Assembly (NCBI GenBank): GCA_937894355.1
Contig: CALCRD010000285.1
Coordinates: 1 to 52,846 of the forward strand
Length of the DNA: 52,846 nt
Direction of reading: 5' to 3'
Origin: an uncultured Bacillus sp.
GTDB taxonomy: Bacteria > Bacillota > Bacilli > Bacillales > Cytobacillaceae
A program made the translations under genes and the position numbers. Each line of letters starts with the position of its first letter. The first letter of the stretch is position 1. This document shows, in pieces, positions 17,685 to 25,748 of the stretch. The notes beneath the pieces were generated by a model, which saw only the letters and a program-made list of their open reading frames with translations, searched no databases and had not been told where the DNA came from.

Positions 17685-17726
17685 AGCACTGGGGGACTGT
17701 CCCCCAGTGCAGTTGAGCGTTAAAGC
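17678..17726. repeat. Perfect palindrome between 10-bp direct repeats
   Basis: GCACTGGGGGAC / GTCCCCCAGTGC (17686-17710) is a perfect 12-bp inverted repeat with a single central T. It is flanked by identical GCGTTAAAGC at 17678-17687 and 17717-17726. The left direct repeat contains the ytnP stop codon. The arrangement resembles a small palindromic insertion with duplicated target. Confidence 0.85.
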
Positions 17727-17730
17727 GATA

Positions 17731-17767
17731 AAAAAAGCTCCTCTTTTTATTTAAAGAGGAGCTTTTT
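17731..17767. terminator. Bidirectional terminator between ytnP and the surface-protein gene
   Basis: AAAAAAGCTCCTCTTT pairs with AAAGAGGAGCTTTTT. An A run on the left and a T run on the right mean it can stop both ytnP and the convergent gene. Confidence 0.9.
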
Positions 17768-17784
17768 ATTTAGGACATCATTAC

Positions 17785-20607
17785 TTAATGTTTGATTCTT
17801 CTTTTCTTGTTAACTATCACGCCGATTCCACCGATGATGATTAATGCTAATCCTGCAATCATATTATTGTAACTGTTTGTTGCTGTAGCAGGTAATGGAT
17901 TTGTAGAGCTATCATTATTAACAGGAGGAGTTTTGTCGGTTCTGTCATCGTTATTATTATTATTATTATTACTATTTGAGCCTTGATCTGGGTCTGGGTC
18001 ATTGTTGTCATCCGTTAAACTGGCCAGTTTAGCCTTTGCTGCATTTTTTATCGGTTCAGGCACTCCTACTGTATCAATTAATAATTGATAAGCCTTCTTG
18101 GCATTTGTAATAGTCATTTTTTCAGCTGCATCCAATAATGCCTGGGCCACTTTATCCATTAATTCCTGGACAACTGGACGAATATCACCGTCTTTAATAG
18201 CTTCACCTGCAAAATACACCGCTTTATAGTAGTCTTTATTGTTGAAATTTGTTAAAGCATCTTGATAGTAGGGGGATTCATAGTATGTTCCTTTAAACAA
18301 GATAGTTTGGTTATAATCAAAATAATCGTAATTCAATGCTTTGTCTTCTACTTCAAGACTTACCTGATATCTACCTGGTTGATCTGTTTGTTGAACAGTG
18401 TATTTTCCAATCCACAGATTTTCTGTTTCATCAAATTGTAATTCAATCTCTTTGGTGAATAGATTATTATCAAAAAGGTTGATTTTGGAATACAGATAAA
18501 CTTTTGCTCCTTTAACACCTGACCCACTATCAGATAAGTTTGCCTTGAAGGAAATGGTTTGTCCGATTTGGACTTCATTGGGTATTTCACTGATGATTTC
18601 ACCCTTAGGCGATGTCATGTCTGGAACTTCATCTGGGAAAATGAATAGACGCAAATCGTTCAAATAAGTAAATAGCTCATTTCCGGCATTATCCATAATA
18701 CTTACATATAGGTAGTCTTGTACTTTTCCAAATGGATAAAAGGGAATAATGAAATCTCCTTCCCAAATATCCTCAGCTTCATTGTAAATAAGTTCCAATG
18801 AGGAGGCTAGCCCCAACCCAAGTGTAGCCGATTTAATACCCGATGGGGTGTCAAAGAGCTTTATTGAAAAATGAACCAGATCATTCGGATTGGCTTTTTC
18901 CGAAGAAACCTTTACATATTCAATAATAGGTGGAGTAATATCACCATTTGGGTTAAATACTTCTAAAATATTATAGGACCAATCGGTTGTATAGTTGTAT
19001 TTAGAATCCATAGCTTGCACGGTCAATCTAAGAGCATCACCATCATATTCTTTAATAGTGTAGGTCCCTTCATATCTTCCAGAGACGGAATTATATTCCA
19101 TTGGGATTGTTTCAATCCGTTCGGATCCCCAAGATGAAAAGAGTCCATTTTTCAATCGTTGCAAGTTTGTCTGTAATTTTAAATAACCAGCCACATAGAG
19201 GATATCGTTGTCTTCGTCCTCAACTTTTGCGGAAATTGTTACAACCTTACCAACAGTTGCTTCTGGAGGTGATATCGTAATATCAGAAATAATCGGCTTT
19301 TCATTTGGATTATCGATATAAAACGGTTTTCTTACTATAGCCTGATTACCGTTATGATCTGTTACGCTGAAATGTATATATGTTTCGTCATCGGGATCAT
19401 GGGGCTTAACTGTAAATTTTCCAATCCACATATCAGCATTGGTTGGATGAGGAGTCATTTCTGTAAAATGATAGTATTCTCCCACATAAAAGAATACCGA
19501 TGCAACACCCGAACTATCATCTGTAACCTTTGCAGTAACGGTTACTTCTTGACCGACTGCTGCAATCTGCGGGTTTATTACAACGGTTTCTAAATCTACC
19601 GTAGGAGGAGTGTAGTCTCCAGTTGAATTATTAATATTAAATGATTTGTGATTAAAACCGTCATTTCCATTACTATCATAGGCATAAATATATAGGTATG
19701 ACCCATACCTAACATTTGTAGGAATGGTAACTGATCCACGCCATGTATTATTTTCAACCTTCTCCATTGGGACATATCCGACCACACCCACATAAGCGTA
19801 AACGTTAACTATCTCTGAACCAATTCCTTCAATATCTGCTGAAAACTCAAATAATTCACCAGCTTTAATATCCGGATTTTTAATAGTGATATTGGTTATT
19901 TGGGGATCACGGATGTTCCAGCTAGAATTGGAAACAGTAAATGTTTGATTTTCAATCTCTTTAACTTTATATCCAAATTGCTCAGAATAAGCTTGGATTT
20001 TAGCCGTCCATAGTCCACCTTTCCATATCTGAGTAACAACAAAATAACCGATATATTGCTTTTCAATAGAGTCATATCTCATAATAAGTTTATGTTCATC
20101 GTTTTCTGTGGATAAAATTAGACGCATAGTATAAGAGTCGATATTACTTAGACTGATTTCTGCAGTTACCTTTACAATATCCCCGACGATTAAATCCAGT
20201 CCGGGTCCGCCGATTCTTGTAAATGAAACATCACCAATTAGTAATTCATCCTCAGCCTTATCTACAGATAAGACATTTTGTAGTACATCTGACTGAATTT
20301 TGTTAGTATCTTTACTTTCAATTTGTGATGTTACTGGTTCATCTATAGCGACGATTGGTGAACCAATTGAATTTTCTTCTAAAACAGGCTGTTCAGATTC
20401 AGGTAGCAGTCTTGTTTCTTCAGAATCACTGGATGTGGGTAATGCTTCTTGAGGTTGAGAAGGATTTGTTGATTCGATGTTTTCTACTGGTGTATTAATA
20501 TCGGTGTTTGCTGTAGAAGTTTCTGTGATATTCATATTAGCGATTACACTGTTAGGTAAAGCAATCAAAAGACATAAGAAACATAGAAACAGAGATTTTT
20601 TTTTCAT
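17785..20607 (-). CDS. LPxTx-anchored multi-domain surface protein
   Basis: A 940-residue secreted protein, not a recognised named gene. A Sec signal peptide covers about residues 1-24, followed by a Thr/Ser/Glu-rich stretch to about 110. At least six Ig-like beta domains of about 100 residues begin near 126, 234, 334, 438, 556 and 665, each with a pattern like NPxIxAGE / VGQxVTVTAKVxD and ending WxGxFTV. A helical region covers about 780-870, then an Asn/Asp linker. The C-terminus is LPATA, a hydrophobic span and NKKRRIKH: a sortase sorting signal with Ala in place of Gly. GGAGGG precedes the ATG. No sortase gene lies in the window. A role in adhesion or matrix is inference. Confidence 0.9.
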   Translation of the reverse strand: MKKKSLFLCFLCLLIALPNSVIANMNITETSTANTDINTPVENIESTNPSQPQEALPTSSDSEETRLLPESEQPVLEENSIGSPIVAIDEPVTSQIESKDTNKIQSDVLQNVLSVDKAEDELLIGDVSFTRIGGPGLDLIVGDIVKVTAEISLSNIDSYTMRLILSTENDEHKLIMRYDSIEKQYIGYFVVTQIWKGGLWTAKIQAYSEQFGYKVKEIENQTFTVSNSSWNIRDPQITNITIKNPDIKAGELFEFSADIEGIGSEIVNVYAYVGVVGYVPMEKVENNTWRGSVTIPTNVRYGSYLYIYAYDSNGNDGFNHKSFNINNSTGDYTPPTVDLETVVINPQIAAVGQEVTVTAKVTDDSSGVASVFFYVGEYYHFTEMTPHPTNADMWIGKFTVKPHDPDDETYIHFSVTDHNGNQAIVRKPFYIDNPNEKPIISDITISPPEATVGKVVTISAKVEDEDNDILYVAGYLKLQTNLQRLKNGLFSSWGSERIETIPMEYNSVSGRYEGTYTIKEYDGDALRLTVQAMDSKYNYTTDWSYNILEVFNPNGDITPPIIEYVKVSSEKANPNDLVHFSIKLFDTPSGIKSATLGLGLASSLELIYNEAEDIWEGDFIIPFYPFGKVQDYLYVSIMDNAGNELFTYLNDLRLFIFPDEVPDMTSPKGEIISEIPNEVQIGQTISFKANLSDSGSGVKGAKVYLYSKINLFDNNLFTKEIELQFDETENLWIGKYTVQQTDQPGRYQVSLEVEDKALNYDYFDYNQTILFKGTYYESPYYQDALTNFNNKDYYKAVYFAGEAIKDGDIRPVVQELMDKVAQALLDAAEKMTITNAKKAYQLLIDTVGVPEPIKNAAKAKLASLTDDNNDPDPDQGSNSNNNNNNNDDRTDKTPPVNNDSSTNPLPATATNSYNNMIAGLALIIIGGIGVIVNKKRRIKH
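17951..17971. repeat. (TTA)7 microsatellite in Asn linker
   Basis: Seven perfect TTA units encode the seven-Asn run in the linker just before the LPATA signal of the minus-strand surface protein. Slippage would change the linker length without a frameshift. Confidence 0.9.
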
Positions 20608-20983
20608 AAAAAATTCCCTCCTTCAATATTCTTAAGCGGGAATTGGTGTGTGCGTCTATGTAGTTTATGTATTTCAAGCTGTCATTTTTCTGACCATTTC
20701 CGATTAAGTCATAAATAACCAAAAGCCTCAGTGATAACACGCTTTTAATAGTTTTTCACCAACTTCCTCCTAGTATAGGTAATATTCAGGATAGAGTGAA
20801 AATTGTGAAAATCAATCACATTTATTATATGCCATATTCTTAAATAAACATAAGAGAAAAATCACAGCAATGCAGCACAGTGGTGCAACATTAACCATCT
20901 ATTCCGCACAAAAATAACGCACCTGAGGATAACCCCCGGCACGTAATTTTTAAAAATGAAGGCAAATCTTTCCCCAGTTTGGT
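20608..20983. other. Intergenic region upstream of the surface-protein gene
   Basis: An AT-rich spacer of 376 bp holding the unseen promoter of the surface gene. A possible minus-strand terminator for the PepSY gene lies at its right end. No gene or repeat was recognised. Confidence 0.5.
20910..20944 (-). terminator. Possible terminator of the PepSY gene
   Basis: On the minus strand, ACGTGCC pairs with GGTGCGT (G-U pairs allowed) around a GC-rich loop and runs into TATTTTTG, 40 nt after the stop. Confidence 0.5.
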
Positions 20984-21295
20984 TTACAGTGGTTGTATGG
21001 CTAGGATGGTTCCTGTTGAGGCATCGGCTATGAATTCGTGTTGTTTGGTATTGCCTTTTAGACTTTGGGAAATGCCGCCTTTATAAACAAGGTATTTCAG
21101 ATTATTTACTTCGTAAGGTTGTGATTCCATATGAATCCATGAGCCACTAATCGGTCCTTGTTCTTTGAAAGTTGCTTTGACTCGCTCAAGGATTTTTTCA
21201 GGAGAAGGAGCATTTTCTTTTGATAAATAATGGTAGGCAACTAACCCGCCAACTAAACCTGAGCCAAACCCAGTTAAAAATGATTTCCAATTCAT
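20984..21295 (-). CDS. Small PepSY-like membrane-anchored protein (YtzB-like)
   Basis: A 103-residue protein with an N-terminal hydrophobic segment (FLTGFGSGLVGGLVAYHYL). A small domain follows that matches a PepSY-like pattern: a helix with EKILERVKATFKEQGPISGS and a hairpin ending in HEFIADASTGTILAI. It is probably exported but membrane tethered. ATG 21295 is chosen because the upstream GTG at 21307 overlaps the AGGAGGTG site. It corresponds by position and size to B. subtilis ytzB, but I am not certain. It is divergent from ytoP. Confidence 0.8.
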   Translation of the reverse strand: MNWKSFLTGFGSGLVGGLVAYHYLSKENAPSPEKILERVKATFKEQGPISGSWIHMESQPYEVNNLKYLVYKGGISQSLKGNTKQHEFIADASTGTILAIQPL

Positions 21296-21561
21296 AGAAA
21301 AGAGCACCTCCTTTTGATTGATCGCAGATTAACGGGCAGTAAAAGCCCCACTGACGGATGTTTTACTTTATGTTACATAAATTTAAAATTGCCTTCTTTT
21401 ATCATAGCAGAAATGGTGAGCATTGTTTAATCGGTGACACCGGAAAATATCCAAATGATGATTAACCTAGCAAGAAGTGGTAGGATTAAGTAAAATATAC
21501 ACATACATATATATAATATGAACTAAGTAAGTACATATACTTTTCAAAAGGAGTCGACGAA

Positions 21562-22635
21562 ATGAACGAACAGACGTTAAAGCTTTTTCAAACATTAACA
21601 GAACTTCCGGGAGCACCAGGTAATGAGCACGCGGTTCGTCAATTTATGAAAGAACAATTGAGTAAGTATAGTGAGGAAATAGTTCAAGATAAACTAGGAA
21701 GTATTTTTGGAGTTAAACGAGGGAATGAATCAGGACCAACGATTATGGTCGCAGGACATATGGACGAAGTTGGTTTTTTAGTTACTAATATTACGGAAAC
21801 GGGTATGATTCGGTTTCAAACACTGGGTGGCTGGTGGAGTCAGGTTTTATTAGCCCAACGTGTACAAATCATAACTGCCAATGGACCGGTAATTGGGGTC
21901 ATTGCTTCAATTCCACCACATTTATTAGATGAAGCAACGAAAAATAAACCGATGGATATAAAAAATATGCTCATTGATATTGGTGCCGATAATCGTGAGG
22001 ATGCGATCAAAATTGGTATTAAACCAGGACAGCAAATTGTGCCGATTTGTCCATTTACACCAATGGCAAATAACAAAAAGATTTTGGCGAAAGCATGGGA
22101 TAATCGTTATGGATGTGGGCTTGCGATTGAATTATTACAAGAACTGAAGGACGAAACACTTCCTAATGTGCTTTATTCAGGTGCTACTGTCCAAGAGGAA
22201 GTAGGCCTAAGGGGAGCTCAAACTGCAGCGACTATGATTAAACCAGATTTATTCTATGCACTTGATGCCAGCCCAGCTAATGATATGACTGGTGATAAAA
22301 AAGAATTTGGTCATTTAGGAAAAGGAGTACTATTAAGAATTTTAGATCGCTCAATGGTTACACATCGGGGAATGAGAGAATTTATTCTTGATACTGCTGA
22401 AACAAATAAAATCCCTTACCAATATTTTGTATCGCAAGGGGGTACCGACGCTGGTCGTGTCCATACATCAAATGAAGGGGTACCGAGCGCGGTAATTGGC
22501 ATATGTTCTCGCTATATTCATACGCATGCTTCAATAATCCACGTTGATGATTATCAGGCAGCGAAGGAATTAATTGTTAAGCTTGTAAGAGCGAGTGATC
22601 AAACGACTTTAAATACAATCCACCAAAACCATTAA
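21562..22635 (+). CDS. ytoP: M42-family aminopeptidase (YtoP)
   Basis: A 357-residue cytoplasmic metallopeptidase of the M42 glutamyl/deblocking aminopeptidase family. The metal ligands fit: AGHMDEVGF (H66, D68), KAWDNRYGCG (bridging Asp near 182), VQEEVGLRGA (Glu pair near 215) and ALDASPA. The C-terminal histidine is in YIHTHASI near 321. The start ATG has AAAAGGAG 8 nt upstream. It is followed by a terminator and then the DUF84 gene. The gene order with murC/sftA downstream is as in B. subtilis. Confidence 0.95.
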   Translation: MNEQTLKLFQTLTELPGAPGNEHAVRQFMKEQLSKYSEEIVQDKLGSIFGVKRGNESGPTIMVAGHMDEVGFLVTNITETGMIRFQTLGGWWSQVLLAQRVQIITANGPVIGVIASIPPHLLDEATKNKPMDIKNMLIDIGADNREDAIKIGIKPGQQIVPICPFTPMANNKKILAKAWDNRYGCGLAIELLQELKDETLPNVLYSGATVQEEVGLRGAQTAATMIKPDLFYALDASPANDMTGDKKEFGHLGKGVLLRILDRSMVTHRGMREFILDTAETNKIPYQYFVSQGGTDAGRVHTSNEGVPSAVIGICSRYIHTHASIIHVDDYQAAKELIVKLVRASDQTTLNTIHQNH

Positions 22636-22640
22636 TAACG

Positions 22641-22668
22641 AAAAGGCAGCAGTTGTCTGCCTTTTTTT
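22641..22668 (+). terminator. Terminator after ytoP
   Basis: AAAAGGCAGC / GCTGCCTTTT-type stem (GGCAG-cagttgt-CTGCC) followed by seven T. Confidence 0.88.
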
Positions 22669-22705
22669 GCTTTTTACAATATACTGAAAGTGAGGCTCGA
22701 ACAAT

Positions 22706-23215
22706 TTGAAAATTATTATTGGTTCTAAGAATCCTGCAAAAATTAATGCTGTAAAACAAGTTTTTACTAAGAAAGAATATACTTTTGAGGCAGTTGACGT
22801 TTCATCAGAGGTTAGCGACCAGCCTTTTTCTGATGAAGAAACGATAAAGGGAGCAGTGAATCGAGCCCAACAAGCTTTAATACAGGGAAAAGGACAAATC
22901 GGTATTGGACTCGAAGGGGGAGTGGAAGAAACTGCTTACGGATTATTTTTATGCAATTGGGGTGCCCTTGTTACTGAAGGAATTCCTCCAATTATTGCCG
23001 GTGGAGCAAGAATCTTACTTCCAGAAGAAGTTGCCAAGAGGTTAAGATTAGGCGAGGAGCTTGGTCCGGTCATGGACAAGTATACCGAAAAACACGATAT
23101 CCGGAAAAATGAAGGTGCCATTGGGATTTTTACGGCTGGTGTTATACAACGTGCAGATATGTTTTCTCATATTGTGCAATTATTGCTCGGGCAATATCAC
23201 TACCGAAAAAAGTAA
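22706..23215 (+). CDS. DUF84 family inosine/xanthosine triphosphatase
   Basis: A 169-residue protein of the YjjX/DUF84 family, whose studied members hydrolyse non-canonical ITP/XTP and so clean the nucleotide pool. Visible motifs are MKIIIGSKNPAKINAVK at the N-terminus (ITPase-fold start), SDQPFSDEETIKGAVNRAQ, and GIGLEGGVEE containing the acidic site. The start is TTG 22706, with GTGAGG about 10 nt upstream. In the B. subtilis order as I recall it, this slot next to ytoP holds the thioredoxin-like ytpP, so the position differs. Confidence 0.88.
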   Translation: MKIIIGSKNPAKINAVKQVFTKKEYTFEAVDVSSEVSDQPFSDEETIKGAVNRAQQALIQGKGQIGIGLEGGVEETAYGLFLCNWGALVTEGIPPIIAGGARILLPEEVAKRLRLGEELGPVMDKYTEKHDIRKNEGAIGIFTAGVIQRADMFSHIVQLLLGQYHYRKK

Positions 23216-23393
23216 AATGGCTTAAGGAATATTGCTGTTTTTCCGTGCAACATAACGATCAATCAAACTCGCGCTGTTAGGAGCTTTCTTTTTTCGACAA
23301 TCTTCCACCTTTGAAATTTATCCTTGTAATTGCTTAGTTATTAGAGTTATGATAATAAAGGTGAAAAAATTTGTTTACAAGGGGGCCTATAAA

Positions 23394-23918
23394 ATGACAA
23401 GACTCATAAAAGGAGCCTTACTTTTAATGGCTACAGTTTTACTCCTTAGTGCGTGCTCTGCTAATGTTAAAGAAGAACAAAAAGCTACAAATGATAAAGT
23501 AACTGCAGCTTTTAATGCTGCTCCGAAAAAGGCTAATAAAAAAAATAAAGACATCCAATTTTATTTGCCATTCGGCTATGAAATAAATGAAGAAACCCCA
23601 AATAATATTATGCTGAAAAACGGTGCTAAGACATATATTCTTTTTTATAATCAACAAGAAGCTACAAATAGCGAGATTGTCTATAATGCCACAATAAACA
23701 CAAAACAAAAATTCCAATATAATAAAACGTTAAAAAAAGACGATTTGTTTGGTTATTTGTTAATCAGAGAGTTGGACGATAAACTTCAAGAGGTAACCGT
23801 AGGTGTTGGTGGGGTGAAAGTTACCACAAAGACAAAACTTAAAAGCATGAAAACCGATGCTGAGATCATGATGCAAATTGCCAAATCGGTTAAAAATATT
23901 GAAGTTAAAGAAAAATAG
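23394..23918 (+). CDS. Hypothetical lipoprotein
   Basis: A 174-residue exported lipoprotein. The signal peptide MTRLIKGALLLMATVLLLSA is followed by Cys21 in an LLSAC lipobox, predicting diacylglyceryl attachment outside the membrane. A lysine-rich linker and a single mixed alpha/beta domain follow; I do not recognise the family. ATG 23394 is chosen over the in-frame ATG at 23349, because GGGGG lies 9 nt upstream and the signal peptide then starts normally. The gene is flanked by a terminator downstream and lies between the DUF84 gene and ytpQ. Confidence 0.85.
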   Translation: MTRLIKGALLLMATVLLLSACSANVKEEQKATNDKVTAAFNAAPKKANKKNKDIQFYLPFGYEINEETPNNIMLKNGAKTYILFYNQQEATNSEIVYNATINTKQKFQYNKTLKKDDLFGYLLIRELDDKLQEVTVGVGGVKVTTKTKLKSMKTDAEIMMQIAKSVKNIEVKEK

Positions 23919-23936
23919 CATGTAAATTTCCTGTAT

Positions 23937-23966
23937 CCTCCGTACTTTTTGGTATGGAGGTTTTTT
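23937..23966 (+). terminator. Terminator after lipoprotein gene
   Basis: CCTCCGTAC pairs with GGTATGGAGG around TTTTT, followed by six T. Confidence 0.85.
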
Positions 23967-24049
23967 GTGCTTGAGGGAAACATAAGATGCTATTTGTGGA
24001 TACTCTTGGAGGTTTTTGATAAAATAAACTCCATGACGGAGGGTGAAAT

Positions 24050-24850
24050 ATGGATACAAGAATGATGAAGCATGAACTCGAAAAAAGATTGAAACATCAA
24101 AGCCGTATTTTTTCGTACAATCGAGAAACTGATAGTTTACGCATTGAAAATATTCGGACAGGAAAAGGTATTACAGTAGCACTCCCTGGAATTGTTGCTA
24201 AGTGGCATGAACAAAAAGAACAAGCGATTGATGAGGTCGTTTATTTTGTTGAACAAGGTCTACAAGCAATGGAAGAAGAAATCACCCTGTCAGGTAAAGA
24301 GGATAAAATCTTTCCGGTCATTCGTTCAACATCTTTTCCAAGCGAATCAAAGGATAATGTTCCGTTTTTATTTGATAACCACACAGCTGAAACAAGAATT
24401 TATTATGCATTGGATCTCGGAAAATCCTATCGCCTTATTGATAAAGAGTTACTTGCGAGCGGGGGCTGGACACTCGACCAAGTCCGTGAAATAGCCATGT
24501 TCAATGTCAGAGCTCTACCAATCAGCATAAAAGAAGATCTAGTAGCAGGAAATAAATATTATTTTGTTCGATCAAATGACGGTTATGATGCAAGTCGAAT
24601 CTTAAATCAATCGTTCTTAAAGGAAATGAACGAGAAAATTACGGGGGTATTCGTATTAGCGGTGCCACATCAGGATGTGCTCATATTAGCTGATATTCAA
24701 AATGACACAGGCTACGACATTTTGGCGCAAATGGCCATGAGTTTTTTTGCCAGCGGACGGACTCCAATTACGGCATTATCATTCCTATATGAAAAAGGCG
24801 AACTTGAGCCAATTTTCATTTTGGGAAAAAATAAGAAACATAAAAAATAA
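24050..24850 (+). CDS. ytpQ: DUF1444 family protein YtpQ
   Basis: A 266-residue cytoplasmic protein matching the DUF1444/YtpQ family, present across Bacillales and of unknown function. Typical stretches are RLKHQSRIFSYNRETDSLRI near the N-terminus, FPVIRSTSFP in the middle and FFASGRTPITALSFLYEKGE near the C-terminus. GGAGGG precedes the ATG by 8 nt. It lies between the lipoprotein gene and the small membrane-protein gene. In B. subtilis, as I recall, ytpR follows it, and ytpR is missing here. Confidence 0.92.
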   Translation: MDTRMMKHELEKRLKHQSRIFSYNRETDSLRIENIRTGKGITVALPGIVAKWHEQKEQAIDEVVYFVEQGLQAMEEEITLSGKEDKIFPVIRSTSFPSESKDNVPFLFDNHTAETRIYYALDLGKSYRLIDKELLASGGWTLDQVREIAMFNVRALPISIKEDLVAGNKYYFVRSNDGYDASRILNQSFLKEMNEKITGVFVLAVPHQDVLILADIQNDTGYDILAQMAMSFFASGRTPITALSFLYEKGELEPIFILGKNKKHKK

Positions 24851-24891
24851 ATGTCCAGTTTTGTAGGGCATCAGTATGTTAGTTTTAGCAA

Positions 24892-24938
24892 AAAAAACGT
24901 AGATGAAATCATTCGTGATTTATATCTGCGTTTTTTTA
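24892..24938 (+). terminator. Terminator after ytpQ
   Basis: AACGTAGATGAAATCA pairs with TGATTTATATCTGCGTT (one bulge) across TTCG, followed by TTTTTT. Confidence 0.85.
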
Positions 24939-24960
24939 TTCCTTGATTAATTAATGGTCG

Positions 24961-24976
24961 ACCTAAAATTTTAGGT
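24961..24976. promoter_or_regulatory. 16-bp perfect palindrome, possible operator
   Basis: ACCTAAAATTTTAGGT is a perfect palindrome lying 148 bp upstream of the small membrane-protein gene and just beyond the ytpQ terminator. No T tract follows it, so it is more like a dimeric protein site than a terminator. The binding protein is unknown. Confidence 0.45.
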
Positions 24977-25123
24977 TTATTAATGATATATTGCAATATT
25001 TTTTTAACGTGAGAATTATGTAAAAATTGTTCAAATAAAAATTAATGTTTCTTCAAGAATTAGTAAATAATACTGTAATGGTGAGTTTTAAAAAATTACT
25101 ATGTAAATTGGGGAAATGAGTAG

Positions 25124-25576
25124 GTGGAAAAAAATCCATTAGAGAAATTAATGTGGAGTATGGCTCTTCCAGGATTCGGACAGATATTAAATAAAAAGTA
25201 TTTTAAAGGCACAATACTGTTGATATTAGAATTTCTGATTAATGTGCAAGCAAATTTTAATCAGATTATCCTTTTAAGTTTTCATGGAAAAATTAGCGAT
25301 GCGATAGAGCTTGCTGATTATCAATGGTTAATGTTTTATCCTTGTTTATATTTTTTTGCAATCTGGGATTCTGTAAAAGATGCAGGCGGTGGAGAACATT
25401 CTTTTTGTTTTCTTCCTTATGTATTTTCAGCGTTTTCAGTAACTGTTGGTTTGATTTATTCCACAGACTTGAGGATATTTGGAGTCTTACTTGGTCCTGT
25501 TTGGCTGCCCATGTTGTTTGTAATTCCAGGATTGTTTACGGGAATCATTTTAAGTAAAGTCTTTAAAAAAATTTGA
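25124..25576 (+). CDS. Small integral membrane protein, TM2-like N-terminus
   Basis: A 150-residue protein with about four hydrophobic segments (around residues 26-50, 64-84, 93-112 and 118-145). The N-terminal ALPGFGQILNKKYFKGTILLI resembles the GxGQ–K–G motif of TM2-like membrane proteins. I do not recognise a named family. The start is GTG 25124 with GGGG about 9 nt upstream. It occupies the place of ytpR in the B. subtilis order and is followed by sftA after 170 bp. A 16-bp palindrome lies in its upstream region. Confidence 0.8.
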   Translation: MEKNPLEKLMWSMALPGFGQILNKKYFKGTILLILEFLINVQANFNQIILLSFHGKISDAIELADYQWLMFYPCLYFFAIWDSVKDAGGGEHSFCFLPYVFSAFSVTVGLIYSTDLRIFGVLLGPVWLPMLFVIPGLFTGIILSKVFKKI

Positions 25577-25579
25577 CAC

Positions 25580-25619
25580 CCCACCCTTTTGCTCCAGGGT
25601 GGAGAAACTGTTTTCTTTT
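25580..25619 (+). terminator. Probable terminator after the small membrane-protein gene
   Basis: CCACCCT (25581-25587) pairs with AGGGTGG (25596-25602), 5 nt after the stop. The T-rich stretch starts 8 nt later, so efficiency is uncertain. Confidence 0.5.
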
Positions 25620-25748
25620 TGCAAAAGTGTGATTAGAATTTTACAGTTAAAGGCAGTCATTTTATTAAAACGCTGTTTTTATCTCGTTTTTTTCAGATTA
25701 ACTGGTAAAATAGAAATGTTATTAGAAAGTGAAAAGAGTTGATTTACG

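Noticed and set aside
17785..20607. Surface protein as part of a defence or secretion system
   Set aside because: No neighbouring genes of such a system are present; core genes lie on both sides.
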